A stretch of 64,000 nucleotides of DNA from Archivesica marissinica (lineage: Eukaryota > Mollusca > Bivalvia > Venerida > Vesicomyidae): NCBI GenBank assembly GCA_014843695.1, contig CM026403.1, positions 8,075,728 through 8,139,727 of the forward strand. Direction: 5' to 3'. Each line of letters opens with the position of its first letter. The first letter of the stretch is position 1. The notes under the pieces were generated by a model. It made no database searches. It saw nothing but the letters and a program-made list of their open reading frames with translations, and was not told where the DNA came from. Shown one piece after another: positions 24,541 to 34,924 of the stretch. The translations under genes were made by a program, and so were the position numbers.

Positions 24541-24720
24541 GTGTGTTGCCTGACACTGGTGCTGTTACATGATACATGTACTATTACATGGCACCAGTTC
24601 TGTTGCATGACACTAGTGCTGTAACATGACATGACACTGGTGCCATTGCATGACACTAATACACTGATTCTGTTATGTGACTTGGATGCTGTTAAATGAC
24701 ACTGAATACAGATAACTGAA

Positions 24721-24821
24721 TGCATTTCATAACTATTATAAGAGAGTGGGTAAATGATGTCGCAAACTTTAAAATGCCTCTATTCCTCTATTATCTCTCA
24801 CTTTGTTAAATTTCAAATGGC

Positions 24822-24857
<36 letters not shown>

Positions 24858-25187
24858 TACCGGTATATTAGTTATAAGGAGTCTGAAGTCGGACTAGTCT
24901 TGAAATTTGTAGTCTGTTCCTTCTACTTGAACATATTTCTAAGTAAAATATACCGAAATTATGCAAATCATACAGTCATTTTGTTTGTTAAAAAATACCA
25001 GCTGTACTGTCAATTTCGATTGATGTAAAATTGAGATCTATGAGAAAATCTTGTTTTACAAGTATAATGATTTCACTACTAGGTAAGTGCTACTGGATAA
25101 TGTATACAAGCAGCTCTAGCACTGGAATCAGGGGATCTAAAGGACTCCACAATCAGGGGATCTAAAGGACATAGTAACAAGTTAACT
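24721..25187. other. Intronic stretch with a (TA)n run
   Basis: A dinucleotide TA run lies at about 24822-24850. The rest is unrecognised AT-rich sequence. A short duplication of AATCAGGGGATCTAAAGGAC occurs near 25125-25170. Confidence 0.5.
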
Positions 25188-25667
25188 AGTTATTCCTACA
25201 TCATCCTGATATAATAAACTGGTTGCATCATCCTGATATAATAAACTGGTAAATCGCTGTTGTTGCATCATCCTGATATAATAAACTGGTAAATTGCTGT
25301 TGTTGCATCATCCTGATATAATAAACTGGTAAATCGCTGTTGTTGCATCATCCTGATATAATAAACTGGTAAATCGCTGTTGTTGCATCATCCTGATATA
25401 ATAAACTGGTAAATTGCTGTTGTTGCATCATCCTGATATAATAAACTGGTAAATCGCTGTTGTTGCATCATCCTGATATAATAAACTGGTAAATTGCTGT
25501 TGTTGCATCATCCTGATATAATAAACTGGTAAATCGCTGTTGTTGCATCATCCTGATATAATAAACTGGTAAATCGCTGTTGTTGCATCATCCTGATATA
25601 ATAAACTGGTAAATCGCTGTTGTTGCATCATCCTGATATAATAAACTGGTAAATCACTGTTGTTGCC
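25188..25667. repeat. 40-bp minisatellite, about 11 units
   Basis: Unit TGCATCATCCTGATATAATA then AACTGGTAAATCGCTGTTGT. Units are almost identical, differing mainly at AAATCGC/AAATTGC, so the array is young or well homogenised. It abuts the MITE at 25672. Confidence 0.97.
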
Positions 25668-25671
25668 GTAC

Positions 25672-25962
25672 ATAGCCTACTCACCTATAAGACAAGTTTT
25701 TTACCACCGGATTAAGGCCTCAAAGTAGCTTCCTGTCTTATAAGTGAGTGATAAATGTGTTAAAATGTTATGGTAGTCATAATTACGTTTGAGAAAAGAA
25801 AGCTCTGACACTGAAATTTTTTACAACCAAAGATGCAATTTATACATGGTCTGGTGTCCATTTTATCAACCCGTCTTCTATGCAAATGCATGCCAAAACC
25901 CACAGATTTCATGAAGGGTGGTCGTCTTACAGTCGAGATCGCCGTATTGGCGAGTATGGACT
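25672..25962. mobile_element. MITE of about 280 bp (copy 2 of 2)
   Basis: Left end CTACTCACCTATAAGAC, right end GGCGAGTATGGAC, interior shared with 361-635 (TATACATGGTCTGGTGTCCA, ATGCCAAAACCCACAGATTT). The ends are more decayed than in copy 1. Confidence 0.75.
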
Positions 25963-26017
25963 GACTGTATAAACAATATTTTCTTTTGTGGTCTTCATGA
26001 ACAGTTGCCATGTCATT

Positions 26018-26241
26018 TTTTTTATTAATACAAATTTATTTTAGCTCGATTGCGAAACAAGTTATTTCAACTTATATAAATCACTGTCGAGACCTGATTC
26101 CTAATGGAATCCATCGCCACGAGGGAGAGAGAAGAGGCAACGTGGAATTTAAATGCCTTGCCTAAGGGCACAATCCGGTTGGGCTCAAACTCCGGACCTT
26201 TCGCACCTGAAGCGAACGCGCATCCACTGCTCTATCACGAC
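26018..26241 (-). mobile_element. SINE-A with 13-bp TSD
   Basis: Same family as 19266-19496. The minus-strand tRNA-like head ends at CACGAC on the + strand. Perfect TTGCCATGTCATT duplications at 26005-26017 and 26242-26254 prove an independent insertion. Confidence 0.92.
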
Positions 26242-26254
26242 TTGCCATGTCATT

Positions 26255-26770
26255 GTCGGTATGACTCCATATTCAAGTACACAAACAGATAAGCACACGC
26301 ATTAAAACATGTTTATCGATTAGCAGGTACCTTGCAGTGAGCTTATTATTGCAGTGCAGTGAGTTTTGATGGGGAAAAAGATTTGTTTTATAATTTGATG
26401 GTTTGATGATGAGGTTTTGAAATGAAGTTGCCTAATGAGGCTTGTTGATTGTCTGCCATTATTTAATTAAATTCTCAGTCAAATCAGCCGAATTCAGGCT
26501 GTACTTGAGCCTCGGATAGTATTTTTGTCTATAGTTTAGTTGGTTTATTTGTTGGCGTGAATATACAGGACTGTTTGTATGACCCCGAAATATTCTCCAC
26601 CAAATGGGCATAATCATTTATGCACTGTCCTCCATCCGTCTGTCTGTCACAATTTTTATCTTCGCCATTGCTGAATTAAGTGCTATTATAAATAATGTTT
26701 TGTTTACTCAGGAGAGGTTTTTCACATAGAATAAAAGTGTGTGTTTGTTTATTATAATGTCACCCCTATT
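26255..26770. other. Intronic stretch with no recognised feature
   Basis: No array, MITE or exon-like frame seen. Confidence 0.4.
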
Positions 26771-27000
26771 TAAAGGGCCAGCCATTTCTGACTTATGAGA
26801 CACCTCTTTTTATGAACATCAGTACTTCCCGAATCCTATGCTTGTTAGCCAGGCACCAGGCTGGTAGGCAATCGGTAACCATTATTTAACTAGCTGGCGG
26901 CTCACCAACCGGCCGTATCAGAACGAACCTCTGACGAGATTCGAATCTTTGGCCTCCCGCTCCGCAGGTGGACGCCTTAACCACTAGGCCACAGAGACGG
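26771..27000 (-). mobile_element. SINE-E, single copy in window
   Basis: On the minus strand it starts with a tRNA-like head: GTGGCCTAGTGGTTAAGG (A box), then AAGATTCGAATCTCG (B box). The body runs to about 26771. Because the body continues well past a tRNA's length, I call it a SINE and not a tRNA gene. Confidence 0.6.
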
Positions 27001-27071
27001 TGTATATATATAATATATAGGGAACACTTGGCAGAGTCAACAATTGTAACTTATACATCTTCCTATTTTGG

Positions 27072-27301
27072 TTTATACAAATTTATTTTAGCTCGATTGT
27101 GAAACAAGTTCTTTCAACTTATATTAATCACTCTCGAGACCTCATTCCTGATGGAATCCATCACCATGAAGGAGAGAGAAGAGGCAATATGGAATTTAAA
27201 TGCCTTGCCTAAGGGCACAATCGTAACAGCTCCAGTGAGGCTCGAACTCCGGACCTTTCACACCTGAAGCGAACGCGCATCCACTGCGCTATCACGACTT
27301 C
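27072..27301 (-). mobile_element. SINE-A, immediately upstream of TMEM132-like exon
   Basis: Full-length family member (tail ACAAATTTATTTTAGCTCGA; head with CACTGCGCTATCACGACTT on the + strand). A clear target duplication was not found. It ends only about 56 bp before the exon at 27358, so the branch point and polypyrimidine tract must fit in the short gap or lie in the SINE. Confidence 0.85.
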
Positions 27302-27357
27302 CACGATCTAACTTTGGTCCAGATGATGTTGTATTATATACTGTTCTGTATTTTCAG

Positions 27358-27556
27358 AGTACAAGATCTATTCAGATGGCAGATGGAGGTGGCAGAAGAT
27401 ACATACACCTCCAGAGATCGTGGCCGCGTTGTCTGGAGCATAGAGTACCAGCAGAACGGTGTGGCTACTGAGCGATATCTGTCGGACGACTCGAAGATCG
27501 TGTCCCAAATCAACATCCGAAGCAAAGGTCATCAGAGACTAGTTCCTATTCTAAAG
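27358..27556 (+). CDS. TMEM132-family protein, internal exon (first seen)
   Basis: Internal exon of a TMEM132-like single-pass membrane protein. TMEM132 proteins have an extracellular region with a cohesin-like and Ig-like (BIG) domains and are linked to cell adhesion and neural development. The 199-bp exon follows TTTTCAG and ends AAAG before GTAAAC. Its first base completes a split codon and it ends on a codon border, giving 66 full codons. The peptide has FRWQMEVAED, then GRVVWSIEYQ, then SDDSKIVSQINI, ending VPILK. This parallels the family pattern of a WxxEV segment, a (V/I)xWxxEY strand and a SxxxI-x-I/L segment just before the T(E/D)I-NxAxLTG region found in the next exon. Start and end of the protein lie outside the window. 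A SINE sits 56 bp upstream and a minisatellite starts 67 bp downstream. The subfamily (132A-E) cannot be assigned. Confidence 0.85.
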
Positions 27557-27623
27557 GTAAACAATGCTGTAATGAATGTAATTGCTTGTTTGTCTTTGTA
27601 TGCATGTGCTGTGTGGCTTCATA

Positions 27624-28228
27624 CCCCAGGCTTTGTACCTGTTGCCCCTGGCCTTGTACATGCACCCCGGGCCTAGTACCTGTAGTCCCACCTTGTACCT
27701 GTAGCCACAAGCTTTGTACCTGTACCCCGGCCTTGTACCTGTACCCCAGGCCTTGTACCTGTAGCCCTGGGCCTTGTACATGCACCCCGGGCCTAGTACC
27801 TGTAGTGCCACCTTGTACCTGTAGCCACAAGCCTTGTACCTGTACCCCGGCCTTGTACCTGTACCCCAGGCCTTGTACCTGTTGCCCCTGGCCTTGTACA
27901 TGCACCCCGGGCCTAGTACCTGTAGTCCCACCTTGTACCTGTAGCCACAAGCCTTGTACCTGTACCCCGGCCTTGTACCTGTACCCCAGGCCTTGTACCT
28001 GTAGCCCTGGGCCTTGTACATGCACCCCGGGCCTAGTACCTGTAGTGCCACCTTGTACCTGTAGCCACAAGCCTTTTACCTGTACCCCGGCCTTGTACCT
28101 GTACCCCGGCCTTGTACCTGTAGTCCCACCTTGTACCTGTAGCCACAAGCCTTGTACCTGTAGCCCTGGGCCTTGAATCTGTACCTCAGGCCTTGTACCT
28201 GTAGCCCCGGGCCTTGTACCTGTACCAT
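27624..28228. repeat. GTACCTGTA minisatellite with 120/240-bp higher-order repeat
   Basis: Basic units of 18-20 bp (CCTTGTACCTGTACCCCGG and variants) form a 120-bp block: CCTTGTACATGCACCCCGGG recurs at 27652, 27772, 27892 and 28012. Alternate blocks differ (GTTGCCCCTGG against GTAGCCCTGGG; TAGTCCC against TAGTGCC), implying a 240-bp doubled unit. It starts 67 bp after a TMEM132-like splice donor. Open frames on both strands (196 codons +, 233 codons -) are by-products. Confidence 0.95.
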
Positions 28229-28344
28229 GGAAGAATGTCAGCATCAAGCATAAGTAGGCCAGATATTAACTGCATTCTATATCAGAATTGTTTGCCCTTT
28301 GAATGATTTGGCAGTAAACATGACCAACTTAACACCAATCTCTC

Positions 28345-28600
28345 AGACTTGTTTATCTATTAAATGATTCGGTCATAGACTCGGTCAACAACTTGACACC
28401 AACCTCTCACAATCATTTGTCCATTAAATGATTCGGTCATAGACTCGGTCAACAACTTGACACCAACCTGTCACAATCATTTGTCCATTAAATGATTCGG
28501 TCATAGACTCGGTCAACAACTTGACACCAACCTCTCACAATCATTTGTCCATTAAATGATTCGGTCAACAACTTGACAGCAACCAGATTCTCTGGACTGG
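28345..28600. repeat. 64-bp tandem repeat, about 3.5 units
   Basis: Unit AACAACTTGACACCAACCTC, TCACAATCATTTGTCCATTA, AATGATTCGGTCATAGACTC. The right unit is partial and diverges into unique sequence. Confidence 0.9.
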
Positions 28601-28757
28601 GACAAGGAATTGTGCTAAGAGCCGATAACCTATTAGGAAAACTTAACTTGTACCATATAGACATTGAAGAAATAAGCTGTCACTGAAGTAGTGTAGTGCA
28701 GTAATATTGTCTACTCAGGGACTTGTTGTAGGATTGTTTATTATCCGAGACATCTTA

Positions 28758-29170
28758 TACAGTCAAACCTGTGTTAGTGGTCACCTTCATTAAGCAGCCA
28801 ACCTGTATTAAGCAGATTTCCAGATTCCAATTTGGTTGTTTTTATTATATATTTGACCTCTATTAACCCTTTCAACACCACAGACCTCTAAATAGGCTTA
28901 CAAAAAGTGTAGATCCAGATGAGCCGGCTCGTGACGAGCCGTCTCATCAGGATCTGCACTTTTTGTGATATGACTATTTTTAGACATAATTACCCATTTT
29001 GATAAATGAACTTGTCCAAATGTGATTTTAAGATTCATTTATTGGTTTATGAATATCATGGACCAGTCCATGTGAGTTACTTGGTGTTGAATGGGTTAAG
29101 CAGCGACCTGTGCTAAGCAGCCACTTTCTCTGACTCCTCTGGCTGGCTGCTTAAGATAGGTTTGACTGTA
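28758..29170. mobile_element. TA-MITE (about 182 bp) split by MITE-1
   Basis: Starts TACAGTCAAACCTGTGTTAG and ends GGTTTGACTGTA. Removing the nested element (28867-29095 plus one TTAA) leaves about 180 bp, the length of the intact copy at 32166-32347. The ends suggest a TA target as in Tc1/mariner-type MITEs. Confidence 0.8.
28863..29099 (+). mobile_element. MITE-1 copy, complete, TTAA-flanked
   Basis: TTAA at 28863-28866 and 29096-29099. Ends CCCTTTCAACACCA and TGGTGTTGAATGGG are inverted. The hairpin arms GATCCAGATGAGCCGGCTCG and CGAGCCGTCTCATCAGGATC meet around 28932. No coding frame. Confidence 0.92.
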
Positions 29171-29789
29171 GATAGTAGTAAAATTACACAGAAACGGGTC
29201 TTGTTCTTCAGTGTCATTAAATCGGCTTTGGCAGAAACTCCATTGATCCTACTTTTAAAGACTGTCAAAGCCCCTATCATCCATCATTTCTGAAGGAGTT
29301 TTATACTCGATAATGAATCCATATTGAGCATAAATCCTAACTGCTGAGTGCCAGTCCACGTGGCTTCTCTGTATTTATGAACATTATCTGTGCCTTTGCT
29401 GTAATCTAAGGAAAAAAATCCCCCCCCCCCGATTGTATTATCTGTTTGATTGAGGCATGTTCCAGGGGTGTGGGGGGTATTGTACCTAAATTATGTTTGT
29501 TGGGTTGTTGACGTTCATTACAATTTTAATACATGTATACAGTATGTTATCTACATATATTTTTAAATTGTAGATATCTTGTATACAATATGCTTAACCC
29601 GGCGTGATATAGCCTGAACTGTGCTGATGCGCCGTTAAAACCAAATACTTACTCACTCACATATGTATTCATTCATAATGTACAGTACATATCTATTGTA
29701 TACAGAATGAAAATGGATTTAATCGAAAGCTTAAAGCTTCTGTTTGTTGATACTGCATAAGCTACGGTAATCATGTTTATTCATGTACA
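29171..29789. other. Intronic stretch with no recognised feature
   Basis: AT-rich, with a C10 run near 29421. No exon-like frame or repeat family recognised. Confidence 0.4.
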
Positions 29790-30322
29790 GTCTGCAGTCT
29801 GTCTTAAGCAACCAGCCAATGCAGTGATGTTGTGTCTGCTTAGTGATTGTGGCCTCTTAATAGAGATTACATGTTGAACAAATGAGAGAGTGATTGTGGG
29901 CTCTTAATAGGGGTTACATGTTGAACAAATGAGAGAGTGATTGTGGGGCTCTTAATAGGGGTTACATGTTGAACAAATGAGAGAGTGATTATGGGGCTCT
30001 TAATAGGGGTTACATGTTGAACAAATGAGAGAGTGATTGTGGGGCTCTTAATAGGGGTTACATGTTGAACAAATGAGAGAGTGATTGTGGGGCTCTTAAT
30101 AGGGGTTACATGTTGAACAAATGAGAAAGTGATTGTGGGGCTCTTAATAGGGGTTACATGTTGAACAAATGAGAGAGTGATTGTGGGGCTCTTAATAGGG
30201 GTTACATGTTGAACAAATGAGAGAGTGATTGTGGGGCTCTTAATAGGGGTTACATGTTGAACAAATGAGAGAGTGATTGTGGGGCTCTTAATAGGGGTTA
30301 CATGTTGAACAAATGAGAGACA
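29790..30322. repeat. 48-bp minisatellite (about 10 units) grown from a TA-MITE fragment
   Basis: 29790-29850 reads CAGTCTGTCTTAAGCAACCA and TGTCTGCTTAGTGATTG, a diverged TA-MITE start. The array unit GTGATTGTGGGGCTCTTAAT..AGGGGTTACATGTTGAACAA begins in that MITE-like sequence (compare CTTAATAGAGGTTAAATG at 32235). Units are very uniform. Confidence 0.85.
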
Positions 30323-30960
30323 TCGGTCAGTTACTGTCCCTGAATACTCCTTAAAAAGAATAAAGGTCCCCTTAACCCTTTCAACACCACAGACCTCTAA
30401 ATAGGCTTACAAAAAAGTGTAGATCCAGATGAGCCGGCTCGTGACGAGTCGTCTCATCAGGATCTACACTTTTTGCCAGTGATATGACTATTTTTAGACA
30501 TAATTACCCATTTTGATAAATGAACTTGTCCAAATGTGATTTTCTGATTCATTTATTGGTTTATGAATATCATGGACCAGTCCATGTGAGTTACTTGGTG
30601 TTGAATGGGTTAAGTGGTTTCCTCTGTTTTTATCGTTGTTTCCTTTGCACAACATACTATAAATGTTCATCCGTTTTCTCATCTTATAAATATTAAATAA
30701 CTATATCTCAACAGTACAGTATCTCCATCATCCAATGGCATGGGTACTTTTCTGTAAAAATTTGTTATAAACTATTTAACAAGATTTTGATCAAATCACA
30801 TTTATCACACCGCAACATCTGGTTACGGAACAACAGTAAAAACATAGAATTCAAACTAATCGGAGCGTTACACATTTCGGGATATATTATACTTTATCTG
30901 CCAAGGGAGGTAAATAGAAAAGCCAGCAATGTCTCTCACTGATAACACTGGGAATGTTGT
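30323..30960. repeat. Dispersed repeat R, longest copy, interrupted by MITE-1
   Basis: Left GTTACTGTCCCTGAATACTC and right TTTATCGTTGTTTCCTTTGC to GCCAAGGGAGGTAAATAGAA correspond to 17928-18215 and 18697-18845. The MITE-1 sits exactly at its TTAA (30372-30613). Confidence 0.7.
30372..30613 (+). mobile_element. MITE-1 copy, complete, with paralogous empty site
   Basis: TTAA at 30372-30375 and 30610-30613. The related repeat at 17982-17985 has a single TTAA and no insert, showing both the element boundary and the duplicated TTAA. Confidence 0.93.
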
Positions 30961-31004
30961 TGTGGCTTGTTGGTACATCATGATTACTTAACACTACATG
31001 TTGG

Positions 31005-31345
31005 CTGCTAAATAGAGGTGACTGCTAAATAGAGGTGACTGCTAAATAGAGGTGACTGCTAAATAGAGGTGAATGCTAAATAGAGGTGAATGCTAAGTTG
31101 AGGTGACTGCTAAGTTGAGGTGACTGCTAAGTTGAGGTGACTGCTAAGTAGATGTGACTGCTAAGTAGATGTGACTGCTAAGTAGATGTGACTGCTAAGT
31201 AGCGGTGACTGCTAAATAGATGTGACTGCTAAGTAGAGATGACTGCTAAGTAGAGGTGACTGCTAAGTATGATGTGACTGCTAAGTAGAGGTAATTGCTT
31301 ATTTAGTAGTGGCTTGCTGCTTACTAGAGGTGTGACTGTCTAGTG
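31005..31345. repeat. 18-bp minisatellite, about 17 units, TA-MITE-like
   Basis: Unit TGACTGCTAAGTAGAGGT with AAATAGAGG and AGATG variants. It begins with GTTGGCTGCTAAATAGAGGT and resembles the TA-MITE end GGTTGGCTGTTTAATAGAGG, so it probably arose by slippage in that element. Confidence 0.88.
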
Positions 31346-31664
31346 CTAGTAACCCCATGACTCATCACAAATATCAAAACGAAATACAAAGCACTAAATC
31401 CCATTTTATTAAACATTAAATACATTGAGTGCTGCTATTAGTAAATGGAATTGAACTATGTAAGCTGCGATTATGGATTTTCTGGGAGGGGGGGATAAAT
31501 AGTTCTGTCTGTAATATCTACTGTGATGGCATGCATAGGACAGCTCTTTTTACCAGGATTCATTACGTCTAGCGGGATATTCCCGGTTCCAATGTGCAGG
31601 GGGGATATTCCCGGTTCCTACGTGATATTTCCAGTTCCTACGTGCCACCTAAAAAATGTGTATT

Positions 31665-31895
31665 ATAATAACACCGATTGCCCATATAGGCGACGGGCAG
31701 TTGACCTAACAACACCTTTCCTGGGTAGGATTCAGCGGTTGATCCGTACTTGGTGCCCTAAACTCAGTAAGAAACTGCCGACTTTTTCATATAAAGAGAC
31801 ACGGTCTAAGCAGGGGTCAAACCCGTGACCATCAGTGATTATACTGTGTAGTGATATAACTCTCAGTGACCGTAACCACTCGACCACGTAGGCGG
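31665..31895 (-). mobile_element. SINE-C copy
   Basis: Complement of the 63-kb family: CAACACCTTTCCTGGGTAGG, TAAGAAACTGCCGACTTTTT, AGCAGGGGTCAAACCCGTGA (B box on minus strand), AACCACTCGACCACG (A box on minus strand). The target duplication was not resolved. Confidence 0.75.
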
Positions 31896-32165
31896 GCTAA
31901 GTGGTTTAGAAGAAGAACACAGCTTTTATATTCATGCCCTATATACAATATTAATAACTAGTTTATTAGATTTGCAAATATTGCGGTATGTCTCCTGGGC
32001 ATCTAATTAGCGATATTGCCACCATACATTGTAGCTGGAGTGCTTCATCAAACTTGCTCAGGTTATTTTCTGACCCAATGTGTCTTAATCTGATTGGATA
32101 AACAGCCTGATTGCTCTAGTAACTCATGAATTCTACTTCTGTAAAAGCACTTATCGGTTTTAGCG

Positions 32166-32347
32166 TACAGTCAAACCTGTCTTAAGCAGCCAGCCAAAGG
32201 AATCTCAGAAAGTGGCTGTTTAGCACAGATAGTTGCTTAATAGAGGTTAAATGCATAATAAGACAACATATTAGGAATCTAGAAACTCGCTGATTAATGC
32301 AGGTTGGCTGTTTAATAGAGGTGACCACTAACACAGGTTTGACTGTA
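32166..32347. mobile_element. TA-MITE, intact 182-bp copy
   Basis: Inverted ends TACAGTCAAACCTGT and ACAGGTTTGACTGTA, consistent with TA target duplication. Interior has repeated GCTGNTTAATAGAGG motifs, which may explain its tendency to seed arrays. Confidence 0.88.
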
Positions 32348-32875
32348 ATTTAAAATCTAACAATAAGAAATAAGAATAAAAAGTACTGAAAATGTTTGTC
32401 TAAAACTATCTATTCTTCCTCTAATATCGAACCCCTCGCGGGGATGTAGACATGTAGACAACTACCCCCCTTTCTAAACGAACTGCACCATGTTCCTAAT
32501 TCCATGGTAACCACATCCGAAAAAAGAAAACAAAATAGTACCCAAATAAAGAGCATGCATTAATGGTGACAATAAAAACTGGTGAAGTTGATTTGATAAA
32601 AGCTGCAGCTTTACAGGACTCAATGAGGTGTGTCTACTTGTGCTAATTAGTTCCATTAAGATACCACAGTATATTCTGTTATCAGCCCTAAATCAGCAAT
32701 AAATTTCTGCTGTATAAGTTGTGAATCCCTTATCATTGGCCAAACCAAACATCTCCTTGGCAGACAGGTTATCGATGGCTGGTCACTGATACATAGATCT
32801 TCTATACAGTCCATTAATGAGTTTTTAGAGAATTTAGAGACTTAGTTTCTGATTTGCTGATGTTTCATATGTCTT
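32348..32875. other. Intronic stretch with no recognised feature
   Basis: No array, MITE or exon-like frame seen. Confidence 0.4.
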
Positions 32876-33505
32876 GTGTTTTTATATCCAATATAGAATC
32901 TACTTAATATCTTGTGTTTTATATCCAATATAGAATCTACTTAATATCTTGTGTTTTATATCCAATATAGAATCTACTTAATATTTGTGTTTTATATCCA
33001 ATATAGAATCTACTTAATATCTTGTGTTTTATATCCAATATAGAATCTACTTAATATTTGTGTTTTATATCCAATATAGAATCTACTTAATATTTGTGTT
33101 TTATATCCAATATAGAATCTACTTAATATCTTGTGTTTTATATCCAATATAGAATCTACTTAATATCTTGTGTTTTATATCCAATATAGAATCTACTTAA
33201 TATCTTGTGTTTTATATCCAATATAGAATCTACTTAATATCTTGTGTTTTATATCCAATATAGAATCTACTTAATATCTTGTGTTTTATATCCAATATAG
33301 AATCTACTTAATATCTTGTGTTTTATATCCAATATAGAATCTACTTAATATCTTGTGTTTTATATCCAATATAGAATCTACTTAATATCTTGTGTTTTAT
33401 ATCCAATATAGAATCTACTGAATATCTTGTGTTTTATTCCCAATATAGAATCTACTGAATATCTTGTATTTTATTCCCAATATAGAATCTACTGAATATC
33501 TTAAC
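32876..33505. repeat. 37-bp minisatellite, about 17 units
   Basis: Unit TTGTGTTTTATATCCAATAT then AGAATCTACTTAATATC, with several 35-bp units lacking TC. The right-hand three units change to TATTCCCAATATAG and CTACTGAATATC. Confidence 0.96.
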
Positions 33506-33564
33506 AGCAGACGAGAATGTATTAATGCTCAAAATTCAAGACATATGTATGATGAAAACATGTG

Positions 33565-34160
33565 GGGGTGACTATGGGGGAGGGTGACTGGGGGAGGGTG
33601 ACTGTGGGGAGGGTTACTATGGGAAGGGTGACTATGGGGAGGGTGACTGTGGGGGAGGGTGACTGTGGGGAGGGTGACTGTGGGGAGGGTTACTATGGGG
33701 GAGGGTGACTGTGGGGAGGGGTGGGGGGTGACTATGGGGAGGGTGACTGTGGGGAGGGTGACTGTGGGGAGGGTGACTATGGGGAGGGTGACTGTGGGGA
33801 GGGTGACTGTGGGGAGGGTGACTGGGGGAGGGTGACTGTGGGGAGGGTGACTATGGGGGAGGGTGACTGTGGGGGAGGGTGACTGGGGGAGGGTGACTGT
33901 GGGGAGGGTGACTGGGGGAGGGTGACTGTGGGGAGGGTGACTATGGGGGAGGGTTACTATGGGGGAGGGTGACTATGGGGAGGGTGACTGTGGGGAGGGT
34001 GACTGTGGGGAGGGTGACTGGGGGAGGGTGACTGTGGGGAGGGTGACTATGGGGGAGGGTTACTATGGGGGAGGGTGACTATGGGGAGGGTGACTGTGGG
34101 GAGGGTTACTATGGGGGAGGGTGACTGTGGGGGAGGGTGATTATGGGGAGGGTGATTGTG
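33565..34160. repeat. G-rich minisatellite (GGGGAGGGTGACT), about 0.6 kb
   Basis: Units of 14-18 bp such as GACTGTGGGGAGGGT, GACTATGGGGGAGGGT and GGTTACTATGGGGGAGGG. G-runs of three to five recur every few bases on the + strand, which is also the TMEM132-like sense strand. Confidence 0.95.
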
Positions 34161-34645
34161 ATATCTTTCTGATATTTTGTACTGAGCAACCAAAGAAAAC
34201 TCACAGCTCACAATTAAGAAGCATGTTCTGTATTCTGTTAAAACACACCACATTTTTCCAAAATATGTTGAACCTGTCGAGGGGACTGTCATCATCCTCA
34301 TCATCATCTCTAGTGATTGCCTCACTCTGCCAAGAGTATGCTGCTAGATGTTAACATTAAAGACTATGCATGTCATGTGTATGGCAGGATGCTTTTTCAG
34401 TTGTTGCATATACAGATCTGGGTAAATCAACTTATATAATTTGTTTTTCATGTGGAAAATCTTCACCTAATTTCATTATTCAACAAACCTATGCATGTAT
34501 ATTTCTAGACATATTTAAGATGTGGTCAGATGTGAATAGGTGACTTGTCAATCTATATTTGCTGAGAGAGTTCTGCCAAGAAAAAAAATGCAGAGAGAAA
34601 AAACCATTGATTTCCAATGTTTGTAGACTGGTGTATAATTGACAT
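34161..34645. other. Intronic stretch with no recognised feature
   Basis: Short frames on both strands (77-92 codons) overlap the G-rich array and have no recognised domain. Confidence 0.4.
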
Positions 34646-34649
34646 GAGG

Positions 34650-34860
34650 AAATTATGGGAAATTAAAGTGGAACTAGATTGCTGGGAATTTATATTAAAG
34701 TGGAACTAGATTGCTGATATTTTAGATTAAAGTGGAAACAGATTGCTGGTATTGTAGATTAAAGTGGAACTAGATTGCTGGTATTTTAGATTAAAGTGGA
34801 ACTAGATTGCTGGTATTTTAGATTAAAGTGGAACTAGATTGCTGGTATTTTAGATGGTAA
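34650..34860. repeat. 32-bp tandem repeat, about 6 units
   Basis: Unit ATTAAAGTGGAACTAGATTG followed by CTGGTATTTTAG; leftmost units are diverged. Confidence 0.93.
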
Positions 34861-34924
34861 CAATGATTCCGTTGAAAGACCGGAACTCTGGATTCTGATA
34901 TATGGACTCTGTCTAGCCCAATAC

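Noticed and set aside
25188..25667. CRISPR-like array
   Set aside because: Units are contiguous tandem copies with no variable spacers, in a eukaryotic intron.
26920..27000. Minus-strand tRNA gene (GTGGCCTAGTGGTTAAGG head)
   Set aside because: It is continuous with a SINE-like body; I could not form a complete cloverleaf by eye.
27546..28247. 233-codon minus-strand Gly/Gln/Tyr-rich protein
   Set aside because: Antisense to the GTACCTGTA array; the plus strand is open as well.
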